Program-made: the position numbers and the translations under genes | Origin: CALMRE01 sp964412895 | GTDB lineage: Bacteria; UBP6; UBA1177; JAKLFG01 | Direction of reading: 5' to 3' | NCBI GenBank assembly: GCA_964412895.1 | Contig: CAYPQK010000013.1 | Location: 1 to 46,229 of the forward strand | DNA length: 46,229 bases | Shown: positions 1-8,639 of the stretch, piece by piece | How positions within the stretch are numbered: the first letter of the stretch is position 1 | How the letters are laid out: each line of letters begins with the position of its first letter | The notes under the pieces: model-generated | Seen by the model: only the letters and a program-made list of their open reading frames with translations | Told to the model about the DNA's origin: nothing | The model's database searches: none

Positions 1-81
1 GACTGCGGTACGACGACCTGTTCCTCCTGTCAATGGAATACATCGGGGTGTTACGATTCTGATCAGTGGGGCGATTGCTGA
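1..81 (+). CDS. C-terminal end of a Cys-rich protein (partial)
   Basis: Reading frame 1 is open from the first base to a TGA at 79-81 and encodes 26 residues. Five of them are Cys, and the fragment ends in Gly-Asp-Cys. Composition and the Cys-terminated tail resemble the next gene, which starts 24 nt downstream on the same strand. This is therefore probably the last part of a related secreted Cys-rich protein truncated by the window edge. No domain can be named from so short a piece. Confidence 0.55.
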   Translation, partial: DCGTTTCSSCQWNTSGCYDSDQWGDC

Positions 82-104
82 TACCTATAACGCGGAGGGC
101 GAAT

Positions 105-1532
105 ATGATGCAACGAGTGTCTTGGTATCTCCTGTTCGCGATGTTCGGTTTGATCTCTTGCGTGGCCGAAGATGAGGCCGAATGCGTGACCTCCTTTGAC
201 TGCGGCGACGGCTGGACCTGCGAGGCCGGCTTCTGCATAGAGCTCCCCGACGACGGGAACGGTATCGTCGATACGAATGCCGACAAGGACACCTTCATGC
301 CGGACAGCCCGGAGACCGATACCGCGGTCGACAACGATGTGACCGACGGCGCGGCCGAAACCGATCAGGTCGTTGATCTCGATGCGCCGGTCGATGCGGA
401 TGAAACGAATGATGCCGATGAACCGGTCGATGAAGATGAACCGGTCGATGTCGATAATGTCGTGCCGGTCGACGAATGCACCACGCAGACCAATCCCTGC
501 GACGACAACGGCGATGCGGCCGCCACCTGCGCCGATACCACCGACAGCTACACCTGCACCTGCTCGTTCGGTTTCGACGCGACGGGCGGCTCCTGCATGG
601 ACCTCGACGAGTGCACGCTGGGCACCGACGACTGTCATGCGAACGCGACCTGCACCAATACGACCGGCCTGTTCACCTGCGCCTGCAACAGTAACTACAG
701 CGGCGACGGTACGGCCGCCTGCGACCTCTGCGTCACCGACGGCCAGTGCGGGGCGACCTGTGCCGCGTGCGGCGGCGGCACCCTGTACTGCAAGGACAAC
801 GGCAACGGCACGACCCAGTGCGTGGTCTGCACGCTGGAGGAACACTGTCCCGGCGCTCATTGCTTACTCTCGGACAATACCTGCGTGGCGTGCCGTGACA
901 ACAACGACTGCAACACAGGGGCGGGCGAGGTGTGTTTCACCGCGACCCACACCTGCGGGGTGAACACCTGCGGCGACGGTGTGCTCGGCGGCGCGATACC
1001 GGCGTTCGTCGAAGGGTTCGAGGCGGGTATGTCGGGCTTTTCCGACGGGAACTGGAGCACCTCGACCACTCAGAAGCATGGCGGATCCTACGCGATGAAG
1101 ACCGACACCATATCCGACGAAGGTACGACCGCGACCTCGTTCATCAAATACACCGACGGTCAGATCTGTTTCTGGTATATCGGTTATTCGGAGAACTACG
1201 ACAAACTCTATGTCTATGTCGACGGATCGGAGAAATTCAATATCGGCGGCAATCACCAGACTTGGACCCAGCAGTGCATCACCGTGACGGCCGGTTACCC
1301 GACGCTGACCTTCGAATACACAAAGGATTCTTCGATATCGTCGGGCTGGGACGCCTACTATATCGACGACATCCAGTTTTATAACGCCACCACCGAACAG
1401 TGCGAGACGGGGCAGACCTCAAACTGCACCACGCTCGGTTATGATTGTGGTTCCACCGTCACCTGCGGTCCCGACTGCACGCTACGAGCGGGCGAGGCCG
1501 AATGCCACGACGACGGCGGTTGCGGCTGCTGA
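105..1532 (+). CDS. Cys-rich surface lipoprotein with EGF-like modules
   Basis: The 475-residue product starts with a hydrophobic signal and a lipobox (LISC, Cys19), so it is probably lipid-anchored in the outer membrane. Residues about 55-120 are an Asp/Glu-rich linker. Two calcium-binding EGF-like modules follow at about 121-165 and 166-207, each opening with DEC and carrying the paired-Cys spacing of the family. Then come a Cys-rich stretch to about 300 and a MAM/jelly-roll-like beta-sandwich at about 300-428. The protein ends in a Cys-rich tail, GCGC. The start at 105 follows GGAGGG at 94-99; a second ATG at 108 is equally possible. An extracellular adhesive or structural role is inferred from the modules; the substrate is unknown. 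The downstream carboxypeptidase gene is on the same strand with a 23-nt gap. Confidence 0.8.
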   Translation: MMQRVSWYLLFAMFGLISCVAEDEAECVTSFDCGDGWTCEAGFCIELPDDGNGIVDTNADKDTFMPDSPETDTAVDNDVTDGAAETDQVVDLDAPVDADETNDADEPVDEDEPVDVDNVVPVDECTTQTNPCDDNGDAAATCADTTDSYTCTCSFGFDATGGSCMDLDECTLGTDDCHANATCTNTTGLFTCACNSNYSGDGTAACDLCVTDGQCGATCAACGGGTLYCKDNGNGTTQCVVCTLEEHCPGAHCLLSDNTCVACRDNNDCNTGAGEVCFTATHTCGVNTCGDGVLGGAIPAFVEGFEAGMSGFSDGNWSTSTTQKHGGSYAMKTDTISDEGTTATSFIKYTDGQICFWYIGYSENYDKLYVYVDGSEKFNIGGNHQTWTQQCITVTAGYPTLTFEYTKDSSISSGWDAYYIDDIQFYNATTEQCETGQTSNCTTLGYDCGSTVTCGPDCTLRAGEAECHDDGGCGC

Positions 1533-1555
1533 TTCGATATTTCTTGGAGGTTCTC

Positions 1556-3094
1556 ATGCGTCGTCTTCTGACCGCGCTCCTTTTTCTCCTGACATTTTCA
1601 GTTATTCATGCCGGCGAGCCGATGCTCTGGGATGTCGTGGTCGACCGCGATGACCCGGAGCTGAAAGAGGCCTTCGGCGCGCTCGATGTCTGGTCGGTCT
1701 ACCGCGGCGATGACGGTGTGTGGCACTACCGCGTTGCCGCGCCCGAAGGGGAATTGTCACAGTTGCGGCTGTTCAAGGTCCGCGTGACCCCCGTCATGCC
1801 GATATCCCGCGTGGTGCCGCCGCCCGCCGAGGAATACCGCGACGCCGATATGGTGAATGCCGCGCTGACGGCATTGGAAGAACAGTACCCCGATCGCGCG
1901 AAACTCTATGTCATCGGCAAGACCTTCGAAGAGCGCGATATCGTCGCGATAAAGATCAGCGCCGATCCGTCGCAGAACCTTCCCGACAAACAGGAATTCC
2001 TGTTTACCGGCACTCACCATGCCCGTGAATGGATCGGGACCGAGGTGACCCTGCGGATGGCCGAATTCCTGCTGGAGCAGTACGACCACAGCGACCGCAT
2101 CAAAGAGATCGTGGATGGGTGCGAGATATGGATCGTGCCGATGGTCAATCAGGATGGATTCCGCCACACTTGGACCGACGAGCGGCTCTGGCGCAAGACC
2201 CGCCGCCTCAACAGCGACAACACCTACGGCGTCGATCCCAACCGCAATTACGACGCGGGGTGGGGTGGTAAGGGTTCGAGCAAGACGCCGTCGTCCGATG
2301 TCTACTGCGGGACCGCTCCCTTTTCGGAACCCGAGACCGCGGCGGTCCGCGATATCCTCGACCCCGGAAAGGGTTTTATGGACGATGCCGCCGGGTTCAT
2401 CGATTTTCACAGTTATTCGCAACTGGTCCTCTATCCCTACGGTCATACCTACACCTCCTCGCCGCGCGAGAAGGAGATGAACGCCATCGCGACGCGCATA
2501 TCGGAGCTTATGGAGGCCGAAACAGGCGTCTACTACGAACCGCAGAAATCGAGTGCTCTCTATATCGCCACCGGCGGTTCCTCCGACTGGTTCCATCTGG
2601 CGCACGATTTCAGGAACGCGCTGACCATGGAGGTACGGCCGAACGGCAACGAGATGAACGGTTTTGTGCTGGCGACCGAACAGATAAAGGGGACCGCCCG
2701 GGAGAACGCCGTCGCGGCGCTGTACTTCATCGAGGCGACCATGCAGGCGACCGACGCGGTCGATACCGATGTCAACGGTAACGGCGTCATCGATTATCTC
2801 GAAGGCTGCGGCACGACGCTGTGCGATATGCTGTACGACGAGCGCGGCGACGATCCGCTTCCCGACGACGATGTCCCGGTTATTGATGAGGATGTGACGG
2901 CTGACGATGAGGCGGCCGATGACGAAGATCGAACCGGTCAGTCGGATCAGACCGATCAGACGGATCCGACCGATCAGGCCGAAATATCAGACGAGACCTA
3001 TTCCCCCGACGAAACGGCGGTCGTCACCGATACCGATACCAATCCGCCGCGTCGCGTCGCGTCGGGAAGCGGCTGTTCAGTCGTCCTCTTCTAG
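1556..3094 (+). CDS. Secreted zinc carboxypeptidase (M14)
   Basis: The 512-residue protein has an N-terminal signal peptide (residues 1-18) and a probable propeptide to about residue 90. An M14 peptidase domain follows. The zinc ligands are in HHAREW near residue 153 (His and Glu of HxxE) and in DFHSYSQ near 283 (second His). The catalytic Glu lies in TMEVRPNG near 357. Family knowledge: these metallopeptidases remove C-terminal residues from peptides. After the domain there is a long Asp/Thr-rich tail (about 425-500) that ends in a short basic and Gly-Cys sequence. The start follows GGAGG at 1546-1550, 5 nt upstream of the ATG. Its last 18 nt overlap the 3' end of rlmN on the other strand. 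It probably acts extracellularly on peptides. Confidence 0.9.
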   Translation: MRRLLTALLFLLTFSVIHAGEPMLWDVVVDRDDPELKEAFGALDVWSVYRGDDGVWHYRVAAPEGELSQLRLFKVRVTPVMPISRVVPPPAEEYRDADMVNAALTALEEQYPDRAKLYVIGKTFEERDIVAIKISADPSQNLPDKQEFLFTGTHHAREWIGTEVTLRMAEFLLEQYDHSDRIKEIVDGCEIWIVPMVNQDGFRHTWTDERLWRKTRRLNSDNTYGVDPNRNYDAGWGGKGSSKTPSSDVYCGTAPFSEPETAAVRDILDPGKGFMDDAAGFIDFHSYSQLVLYPYGHTYTSSPREKEMNAIATRISELMEAETGVYYEPQKSSALYIATGGSSDWFHLAHDFRNALTMEVRPNGNEMNGFVLATEQIKGTARENAVAALYFIEATMQATDAVDTDVNGNGVIDYLEGCGTTLCDMLYDERGDDPLPDDDVPVIDEDVTADDEAADDEDRTGQSDQTDQTDPTDQAEISDETYSPDETAVVTDTDTNPPRRVASGSGCSVVLF

Positions 3095-4123
3095 ATCGCC
3101 GGCATCCGGCACATATCCCAGCTGACCGCAGGCGGCGAGCGACTCATCGCCGCGAGACTTTCTGATGATGACCGTCAGCCCTTCATCCCATATCGCCTGC
3201 TGAAAGGCATGGGTGGCCGCGGCCGTCGATGGCTCGTACGGTGCGCCCTCAAAGGAGTTGAACGGTATCAGGTTTATCTTTGCGTTGAGACCGCGCGCTA
3301 TCTTCGAGAGCTGACGCGCCTCGGCGGGCGAATCGTTCACCCCGCGCAGAAGCACATATTCGATGAGTATCTTCTTGCGCGTCGGCAGGGGGAACCGGCG
3401 GAGCGCCGCGAGAAGTCCTTTCAGCGGCCAGTTCTTCGTCGCCGGCATGAGGGTGCGCCGTTTCTCATCGGTGGTCGCGTGGAGCGACAGGGCGAGGTTG
3501 ACCGACACCTGTCCGCCCAGTTCGTCGAGTTTGTCGGGGATGCCGATGGTGCTGACGGTCACGCGGCGGTTCGAAAGGTTGAAGCCGAGGTCGTCCATCA
3601 TGATATGGGCGCTTTTCACCGTGTTGGCGAGGTTCAGGAGCGGTTCTCCCATCCCCATGAACACGATGTTGGTCACTCGTTTCTCGGTCCCGGCGAGCCG
3701 TTTCTGCGCCGCCCAGTGCTGGCCGACGATCTCGCGCACGGTCAGATCGCGGGTAAAGCCGAGCGATCCGGTACGGCAGAACAGGCATCCAAGCGGACAG
3801 CCGACCTGCGTCGAGAGGCAGAGGGTAAGACGATTCTTCTCGGGAATGAGGACCGATTCGATGACCGCGCCATCGTCGAGGGTGAAGCGCAGTTTCTCGG
3901 TGCCGTCGGCCGAAGTGAACACCTCCGGCGTGGCAAGCGGCCGGGCGGTGAAGCGGGTCGCCAGCTCTTCGCGGCCCGACTTGGAGATATCGGTCATGGC
4001 GTTGAGATCGGTCGTAAGTTCCTGATAGAGCCAGCGAAATATCTGCCGCCCGCGAAAGGGCTTCATACCGACGGCCGCGACCGCCTCTTCCAGCGCGGGA
4101 CGGGTGAGTTCAAAAAATTCCAT
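3077..4123 (-). CDS. rlmN: 23S rRNA/tRNA adenine-C2 methyltransferase RlmN
   Basis: This 348-residue radical SAM enzyme methylates C2 of A2503 in 23S rRNA and of A37 in some tRNAs. The radical SAM cluster motif CPLGCLFC (CX3CX2C) is near residue 108, preceded by the RlmN-typical LCLSTQVG. The C-terminal methyl-carrying Cys is present in AACGQLG near residue 331. Length and order match the family. The start at 4123 (MEFFELTRP) lies 5 nt after the stop of the vWA lipoprotein gene, so the two are probably co-transcribed. Longer upstream reading would only run back through the vWA gene in another frame. The 3' end overlaps the convergent M14 peptidase gene by 18 nt. Confidence 0.95.
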   Translation of the reverse strand: MEFFELTRPALEEAVAAVGMKPFRGRQIFRWLYQELTTDLNAMTDISKSGREELATRFTARPLATPEVFTSADGTEKLRFTLDDGAVIESVLIPEKNRLTLCLSTQVGCPLGCLFCRTGSLGFTRDLTVREIVGQHWAAQKRLAGTEKRVTNIVFMGMGEPLLNLANTVKSAHIMMDDLGFNLSNRRVTVSTIGIPDKLDELGGQVSVNLALSLHATTDEKRRTLMPATKNWPLKGLLAALRRFPLPTRKKILIEYVLLRGVNDSPAEARQLSKIARGLNAKINLIPFNSFEGAPYEPSTAAATHAFQQAIWDEGLTVIIRKSRGDESLAACGQLGYVPDAGDLEEDD

Positions 4124-4128
4124 GTACC

Positions 4129-5880
4129 TTAGTTGTCGAAGAAGGGGGGAACGATGATGTTGACCTCGCGGCTCGAGAGGAAGGCCCCCTCGCCGAGGAC
4201 CCGTACTTTCGCGGTATAGAGGACCGGTTCGCCGGTCGTGTTCTTGCAGAAATCGTTGCGGAAATGGACATCGAAGGTGACCAGCGTCCCCGGCTCGACA
4301 TCGAAGAAGGTGCTGTTGTCCTTGCCGGTGATGTTCTCGGGCGGCGTCGCCTCCATCGGGATCCCTTCCTTGTAGAAAAGGGCTACATTCTGGCCGGCGC
4401 ATTCTTCGTCCGACTGGGCGTCGGTGTTGACATCCATCTGTATCGCGGCGGTCATCGCCTCGACCGCTTCGGCGATCTTTTCCGACATGCCGGTGCCGTC
4501 GCTGTTCATGGTGAAATTAAAGTAATTGCCGTTGCCGTCCATCGAGGCGGTCCCTTCCGATATCATCTCGAAGTCGTTCTTACAGGTGGTGCTGCCCGAT
4601 CCGTTGGTGTCGACGCCGATGAACTTCGCGTTGATGTTGTTCATCGCGGTGATCGCCTGCTCCTTGTAGTGTCCCATCTCGTAGGGGGGATTGACATTGA
4701 ATTTGGTCATGTTGGGCCACACCCCGATCTCTTCCCACGATTCGTCGGTGACCATGATGAAAATGGGCATCGCCTTGTCGCGGAAACAGAGGCCGCCGAT
4801 GGTCCCTTCGGCGCCGGTGCAGTCGGCTGCGGGAATGTCGATGGTGTCACCGGGGATGTTCATTTCCATGAGCTGGGCGTGGAGTCCTTCGCCGGTCGCC
4901 ACCTGATAGAGCGTTTCGGAGTGCGGTTCGGTGCCGCCGTAGGGTTCGGGCAGGGTATCGACCGACGCGGTCACCATGTCGACACTGGAGGAGACCAACT
5001 GGTCGTACCAGACCACCTTGGTGGGATCCTCGACCCAGTCCTGAAAGTGGACCAGTCCGAAGGCCGAATCGACGATCTTCTCGCGGACCTTCGTGATGAT
5101 CTGGTCCTTGATGCCGGTCTTGAGATTGGCTATCTCTTCGCCCATCGAGCCGGAGACATCGATGAGGATGGCCACATCGACGCGGTTGATGTTGGTGGTG
5201 AATTCAAGCAGGCGGGTGGCGTCCTCCGGCGCATTGTAAGGGAGAACGAGGTAGAACAAGCCCGCCGGGATGGTGCTCTGGTCGTCGGTCGGATCGGAGC
5301 CGTAGACCACTTCGGCGTAGTCGTCGGAGCCGTCGCCGTCGCTGTCCTTTTTGGTCGGGTCGGTGCCGAGAATGACCTCCTGAGAATCCTCGATGCCGTC
5401 GTTGTCGGAGTCGCGGTCGAGATAGTCGGGGATATCGTCGGCGTCGCTGTTGGCGGGGGTCTCGGGGTTCGCGCCCGCCTCATCCTTGTCGAGTATGCCG
5501 TCGCCGTCCGATTCGGTGTCCATATGATTCGGTGCGCCGTCGAGGTCCTTGTCGCCGGTCCCTTCGACGCCGTTGGGGATGCCGTCCTCGTCGTCGTCCT
5601 CGTGGTTCCACGGATCGTCCGGGTCATCGGGGTTGGAGGTGTCGTCGATGACGGTGATATCGGAACCGTCGGGGATCGTCCCTTCGCCGGTCGGATCGTC
5701 GGTCGGTATGATGCCGTCCTCGCCTTCGACCGGCACGGTGCCGTCGGTGTCGTCGCCCGGGGTGGTGTCATCGCCCGTCACGAGGGGCGAATCGGTACCC
5801 GGGTCCTCATCGGTCGGCGTGCAGGCGACGCCGGTAAACAGGGCGAATGAAAGCATGAAGATGATGTACGGGAACCGCAT
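4129..5880 (-). CDS. vWA-domain lipoprotein with Asp-rich calcium-binding repeats
   Basis: The 583-residue protein has a signal sequence ending in GVAC, with Cys20 the likely lipid anchor. Residues about 21-95 are Asp/Pro/Thr-rich. Residues about 95-200 hold thrombospondin type-3-like Asp repeats (DxDxDG patterns), which usually bind calcium. A von Willebrand factor A domain starts near residue 235 with the MIDAS motif DVSGSMGEE. Further candidate metal ligands are a Thr in GGTEPHSET and the Asp of VTDESWEE. The start follows GGAGG 5 nt upstream. The role is probably a cell-surface metal-dependent binding or adhesion protein; the ligand is unknown. It has a clear promoter of its own and rlmN follows 5 nt downstream. 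Confidence 0.87.
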   Translation of the reverse strand: MRFPYIIFMLSFALFTGVACTPTDEDPGTDSPLVTGDDTTPGDDTDGTVPVEGEDGIIPTDDPTGEGTIPDGSDITVIDDTSNPDDPDDPWNHEDDDEDGIPNGVEGTGDKDLDGAPNHMDTESDGDGILDKDEAGANPETPANSDADDIPDYLDRDSDNDGIEDSQEVILGTDPTKKDSDGDGSDDYAEVVYGSDPTDDQSTIPAGLFYLVLPYNAPEDATRLLEFTTNINRVDVAILIDVSGSMGEEIANLKTGIKDQIITKVREKIVDSAFGLVHFQDWVEDPTKVVWYDQLVSSSVDMVTASVDTLPEPYGGTEPHSETLYQVATGEGLHAQLMEMNIPGDTIDIPAADCTGAEGTIGGLCFRDKAMPIFIMVTDESWEEIGVWPNMTKFNVNPPYEMGHYKEQAITAMNNINAKFIGVDTNGSGSTTCKNDFEMISEGTASMDGNGNYFNFTMNSDGTGMSEKIAEAVEAMTAAIQMDVNTDAQSDEECAGQNVALFYKEGIPMEATPPENITGKDNSTFFDVEPGTLVTFDVHFRNDFCKNTTGEPVLYTAKVRVLGEGAFLSSREVNIIVPPFFDN

Positions 5881-5915
5881 GGTGTCCTCCACCGTTGGTT
5901 GACTGAACTGGAGCG

Positions 5916-5943
5916 ATTATATGATGCTTTTTGCCGAAATCAA
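5916..5943 (-). promoter_or_regulatory. sigma70-type promoter of the vWA lipoprotein gene
   Basis: On the minus strand TTGATT (5938-5943) and a perfect TATAAT (5916-5921) are separated by 16 nt. Transcription would start near 5909, leaving a leader of about 30 nt with GGAGG. The -35 box overlaps the stop codon of the upstream aminotransferase gene. Confidence 0.75.
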
Positions 5944-7112
5944 CCCAATTCTTTGGAAAGTGCCGCCGCAAGCGCTTCGTAGTGGGCCGGTTCGTTGTAG
6001 AGCTGGGCCGACAGACGCAGGGCGGTGCGGCCGTCGGGGATGCAGGTGATCATCACTTCGATGCCGTGCCGTGCATAGAGACGGTTCATGAGCGGGTGGA
6101 GATTGTTCGCTTCGAACGAATAGGGGAGCCCCGGTATCGGTATCGTGATCATCGAGCCGTTGAGTTCGCCCAGTTCCGGTGCCGTCGTTTTGAGAGCCTT
6201 TGCCACGACCGGGGCCATCTGCCGGACCAGCGCGTTGTTGCGGTTTCGCAGTTCCTCCCAGCCGCCGGGCAGGAGGCCGCCCATGAAGCGGATCCCCTCG
6301 CCGATACAGAGGAACGGCGTGATGTCGGCGGTGCCGGTCCAGTCGAAGGCGGCCCGGAACCCGGCGTGTCCCTGCGGCGTGTAGAAATAGTTGGATATCG
6401 AGAGCGGGTAGGTCCGTTCGCGTTCCTCGGGGGCGACCCACAGGAAGGCCGAGCCGATCGGGGTGCAGAGCCATTTGTGGCAGTTGCCGGTGTACCACGC
6501 CGCGCCTATTTTAGTAAGGTCCAGCGGGGTCATGCCGGGACCGTGGGCGCCATCGACGAGCGTCGGGATGCCCTTTTTCTTGAGTTCGGCGACGATGCGG
6601 GCGATGGGTAGTACGAGCGCCGTCGAACTGGTCACATGGTCGATGAGCGCGAGTCGGGTGTCGGGTGTTGCCGCCGCGACGATCCGCGTCACGATGTCGT
6701 CGGCCGATGTGGGCGGGTAGGGGATGTCGACCATATTCACCGTTACGCCGAACTCCTCGGCAAGAAAGGCGAGGGCGTTGCGGCAGGCGGGATAGAGAAG
6801 TTTTGTCGTCAGCACCGCGTCGCCTTTCCGCCACTGGTGCGAACGAAGCACCGCGTTGACCCCGGAGGTGGCGTTGTGGACGAAGGCCATTCCCTCGGGG
6901 TCGGCGTTGAGGAAACGGGATAACTCAATGCGAGCTGTGGTCAGCATGTCGGGCGACCGGCGGACGAAGAAATCGGTGGGCGATGCCTCCATCTCATCCT
7001 GAATGCGGCGCTGATGCTCCAATATCGCCGTCGGACAGGCGCCAAACGATCCGTGGTTGAGGTGTGTCTTGCTTTTATCGAGCGGCCAGAGGTGCTTGAA
7101 TGTCGCGGTCAT
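5940..7112 (-). CDS. PLP-dependent class V aminotransferase (isopenicillin-N epimerase-like)
   Basis: The 390-residue protein has the aminotransferase class V fold. HLNHGSFG near the N terminus is typical of the CefD-like/cysteine-desulfurase-like group. DGAHGPGM supplies the Asp that contacts the pyridine nitrogen, and NCHKW near residue 212 holds the Schiff-base Lys. Family members are often called isopenicillin-N epimerases, but most act on other amino acids, so the substrate is not assigned. The start at 7112 follows GGAGAG about 5 nt upstream; an upstream in-frame ATG at 7169 lies within the -35 region and is unlikely. It stands alone, divergent from the methylmalonyl-CoA operon. Confidence 0.88.
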   Translation of the reverse strand: MTATFKHLWPLDKSKTHLNHGSFGACPTAILEHQRRIQDEMEASPTDFFVRRSPDMLTTARIELSRFLNADPEGMAFVHNATSGVNAVLRSHQWRKGDAVLTTKLLYPACRNALAFLAEEFGVTVNMVDIPYPPTSADDIVTRIVAAATPDTRLALIDHVTSSTALVLPIARIVAELKKKGIPTLVDGAHGPGMTPLDLTKIGAAWYTGNCHKWLCTPIGSAFLWVAPEERERTYPLSISNYFYTPQGHAGFRAAFDWTGTADITPFLCIGEGIRFMGGLLPGGWEELRNRNNALVRQMAPVVAKALKTTAPELGELNGSMITIPIPGLPYSFEANNLHPLMNRLYARHGIEVMITCIPDGRTALRLSAQLYNEPAHYEALAAALSKELG

Positions 7113-7141
7113 GAGTCTCTCCGTTATGTCTGTCGCGGGCC

Positions 7142-7169
7142 ATGATAACGCCGCGCCGTGGAAAGTCAA
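7142..7169 (-). promoter_or_regulatory. promoter of the class V aminotransferase gene
   Basis: Minus-strand TTGACT (7164-7169) and TATCAT (7142-7147) are separated by 16 nt. The divergent meaB promoter has its own TTGACT starting at 7187, so the two -35 boxes lie 17 nt apart back to back. Confidence 0.7.
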
Positions 7170-7186
7170 AGAGGATGGTTGAAAAA

Positions 7187-7215
7187 TTGACTTAGCCTCA
7201 GGCGGTTATTATAGT
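7187..7215 (+). promoter_or_regulatory. promoter of the meaB-Mmd operon
   Basis: TTGACT (7187-7192) and TATAGT (7210-7215) are 17 nt apart. Transcription would start near 7222, about 30 nt before the GTG start of meaB at 7253. Confidence 0.72.
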
Positions 7216-7252
7216 TGCGCGGTTTTTAGCGTTTCTTTAGGTACCTGCGAGC

Positions 7253-8221
7253 GTGCGTAGCAAGAAAACCCCCGATATTAAGCGGCCCGACGGCTCATTC
7301 GATCAGCGGGCGCTCGCCCGTCTCATTTCCGAAATAGAGAACGACCGCGACACCGCCGAAGCGATGCTCGCGAAACTCTACCGCGACCCCGACACGGTGC
7401 AGGTCATCGGCATCACCGGCCCTCCCGGCGCCGGGAAAAGTACGCTGGCCGACAGCATCATCGGAAAACTGCGGGAAGAGGGGAAGACGGTCGCCGTGGT
7501 GGCGGTCGATCCGAGCAGTCCCTTCACCGGCGGCGCGATACTGGGCGACCGCATTCGGATGTCGACCTACGCCAACGATCCGGGGGTCTTCATCCGCAGT
7601 ATGGGAAGCCGCGGCAGTCTGGGCGGCCTTGCCCACGCCACCTTCGATGTGGTCAACCTCCTCCGTTCGACCGGTTTTGACGCCGTGGTCGTCGAGACGG
7701 TCGGGGTGGGGCAGAGCGAGATAGATGTCCTCGCGGTGGCCGATACGGTGGTGCTGACGCTCGTCCCGGGGCTCGGCGACGATGTGCAGGCGCTCAAGGC
7801 GGGCATCATGGAGATCGCCGACATCTTCGTCGTCAACAAGGCCGACCGCGACGGCAAGGAGCGGCTCGTGGCCGAGATACGGATGATACTGGAACTCAAC
7901 CGCGACCGGTTCGGCTGGGTGCCGCCCATCTGCGAGACGGTGGCTACCGAACACCGCGGCATCGACGGTCTGATGGAACAGGTGGTTCTTCACGGCGCCT
8001 ATGTTCGCGATCACCGCGACGCGGTGCGGCGGCCGAAGCTGGCGCGTCAGCTGGAGAAAATGGCGGCCGACCGGATAAATCGCGATATTCTTGCATTTCT
8101 CGGGAAGGGCGATAAGTTCGCCGCATGGCTGGACGCGATCATGGCCGGAGAACGGAATCCCTATCAGGTCATACAGGAGATTGGCAGTTTTATATCGGTT
8201 CGCACGGAGGATAGATCGTGA
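7253..8221 (+). CDS. meaB: Methylmalonyl-CoA mutase-associated GTPase MeaB (ArgK family)
   Basis: The 322-residue G3E-type P-loop GTPase carries Walker A GPPGAGKS near residue 56 and the family signature DPSSPFTGGAILGDRIRM. Members protect and reload B12-dependent methylmalonyl-CoA mutase. It is the first gene of the operon and starts with GTG at 7253 behind a weak ribosome site. Its stop overlaps the GTG start of the epimerase gene by 4 nt (GTGA), indicating translational coupling. No mutase gene lies in this window, so the mutase must be elsewhere. Assignment to MeaB rather than a generic ArgK is supported by the neighbouring methylmalonyl-CoA genes. Confidence 0.92.
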   Translation: MRSKKTPDIKRPDGSFDQRALARLISEIENDRDTAEAMLAKLYRDPDTVQVIGITGPPGAGKSTLADSIIGKLREEGKTVAVVAVDPSSPFTGGAILGDRIRMSTYANDPGVFIRSMGSRGSLGGLAHATFDVVNLLRSTGFDAVVVETVGVGQSEIDVLAVADTVVLTLVPGLGDDVQALKAGIMEIADIFVVNKADRDGKERLVAEIRMILELNRDRFGWVPPICETVATEHRGIDGLMEQVVLHGAYVRDHRDAVRRPKLARQLEKMAADRINRDILAFLGKGDKFAAWLDAIMAGERNPYQVIQEIGSFISVRTEDRS

Positions 8222-8622
8222 AGAAGATCAACCACATCGGCATCGCCGTCGAGAAGATCGACGACTACATCGCATTCTACCGCGACACCCTCGGCCTCAC
8301 CGTCGAAGGGACCGAAACGGTCGAGGAACAGAAGGTCAAGGTGGCGTTCCTTGCTATCGGCGACACCCGGATCGAACTGCTCGAACCGACCTCACCCGAA
8401 AGCCCCATCGCGAAGTTCATCGAGAAGAAGGGGGCGGGGGTCCATCATCTCGCCTTTGAGGTCGACAATATCACGGCCGAACTGGCGAAGCTGAAGGAGA
8501 AAGGGGTCAAGCTCATCGACGAGACGCCGCGTTGCGGCGCCCATCATACGCAGATCGCCTTCATCCATCCGAAGGAATCGAAGGGCGTTCTGGTGGAACT
8601 CACCCAGTCTGCAACTCATTAA
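8218..8622 (+). CDS. mce: Methylmalonyl-CoA epimerase
   Basis: This 134-residue vicinal-oxygen-chelate (glyoxalase-fold) protein interconverts (R)- and (S)-methylmalonyl-CoA. Metal ligands are visible as His in NHIGIAVEK near the start, His in HHLAFEV in the middle and Glu in VELTQ near the C terminus, in the usual family order. It starts with GTG overlapping the meaB stop. It connects the mutase product to the decarboxylase encoded just downstream. Length and composition match single-domain epimerases. Confidence 0.93.
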   Translation: MKKINHIGIAVEKIDDYIAFYRDTLGLTVEGTETVEEQKVKVAFLAIGDTRIELLEPTSPESPIAKFIEKKGAGVHHLAFEVDNITAELAKLKEKGVKLIDETPRCGAHHTQIAFIHPKESKGVLVELTQSATH

Positions 8623-8639
8623 GCATAGGAGTGAACGGT

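Noticed and set aside
417..450. Tandem 18-nt repeat as a possible CRISPR-like or mobile repeat
   Set aside because: Both copies are in frame inside the Asp-rich linker of a lipoprotein gene and simply encode repeated Asp/Glu/Pro/Val codons.
4264..5850. Open frame of about 528 codons on the plus strand
   Set aside because: It mirrors the Asp-rich repeats of the vWA lipoprotein on the other strand (Asp codons read as Val/Ile-type residues), and has no ribosome site or domain.
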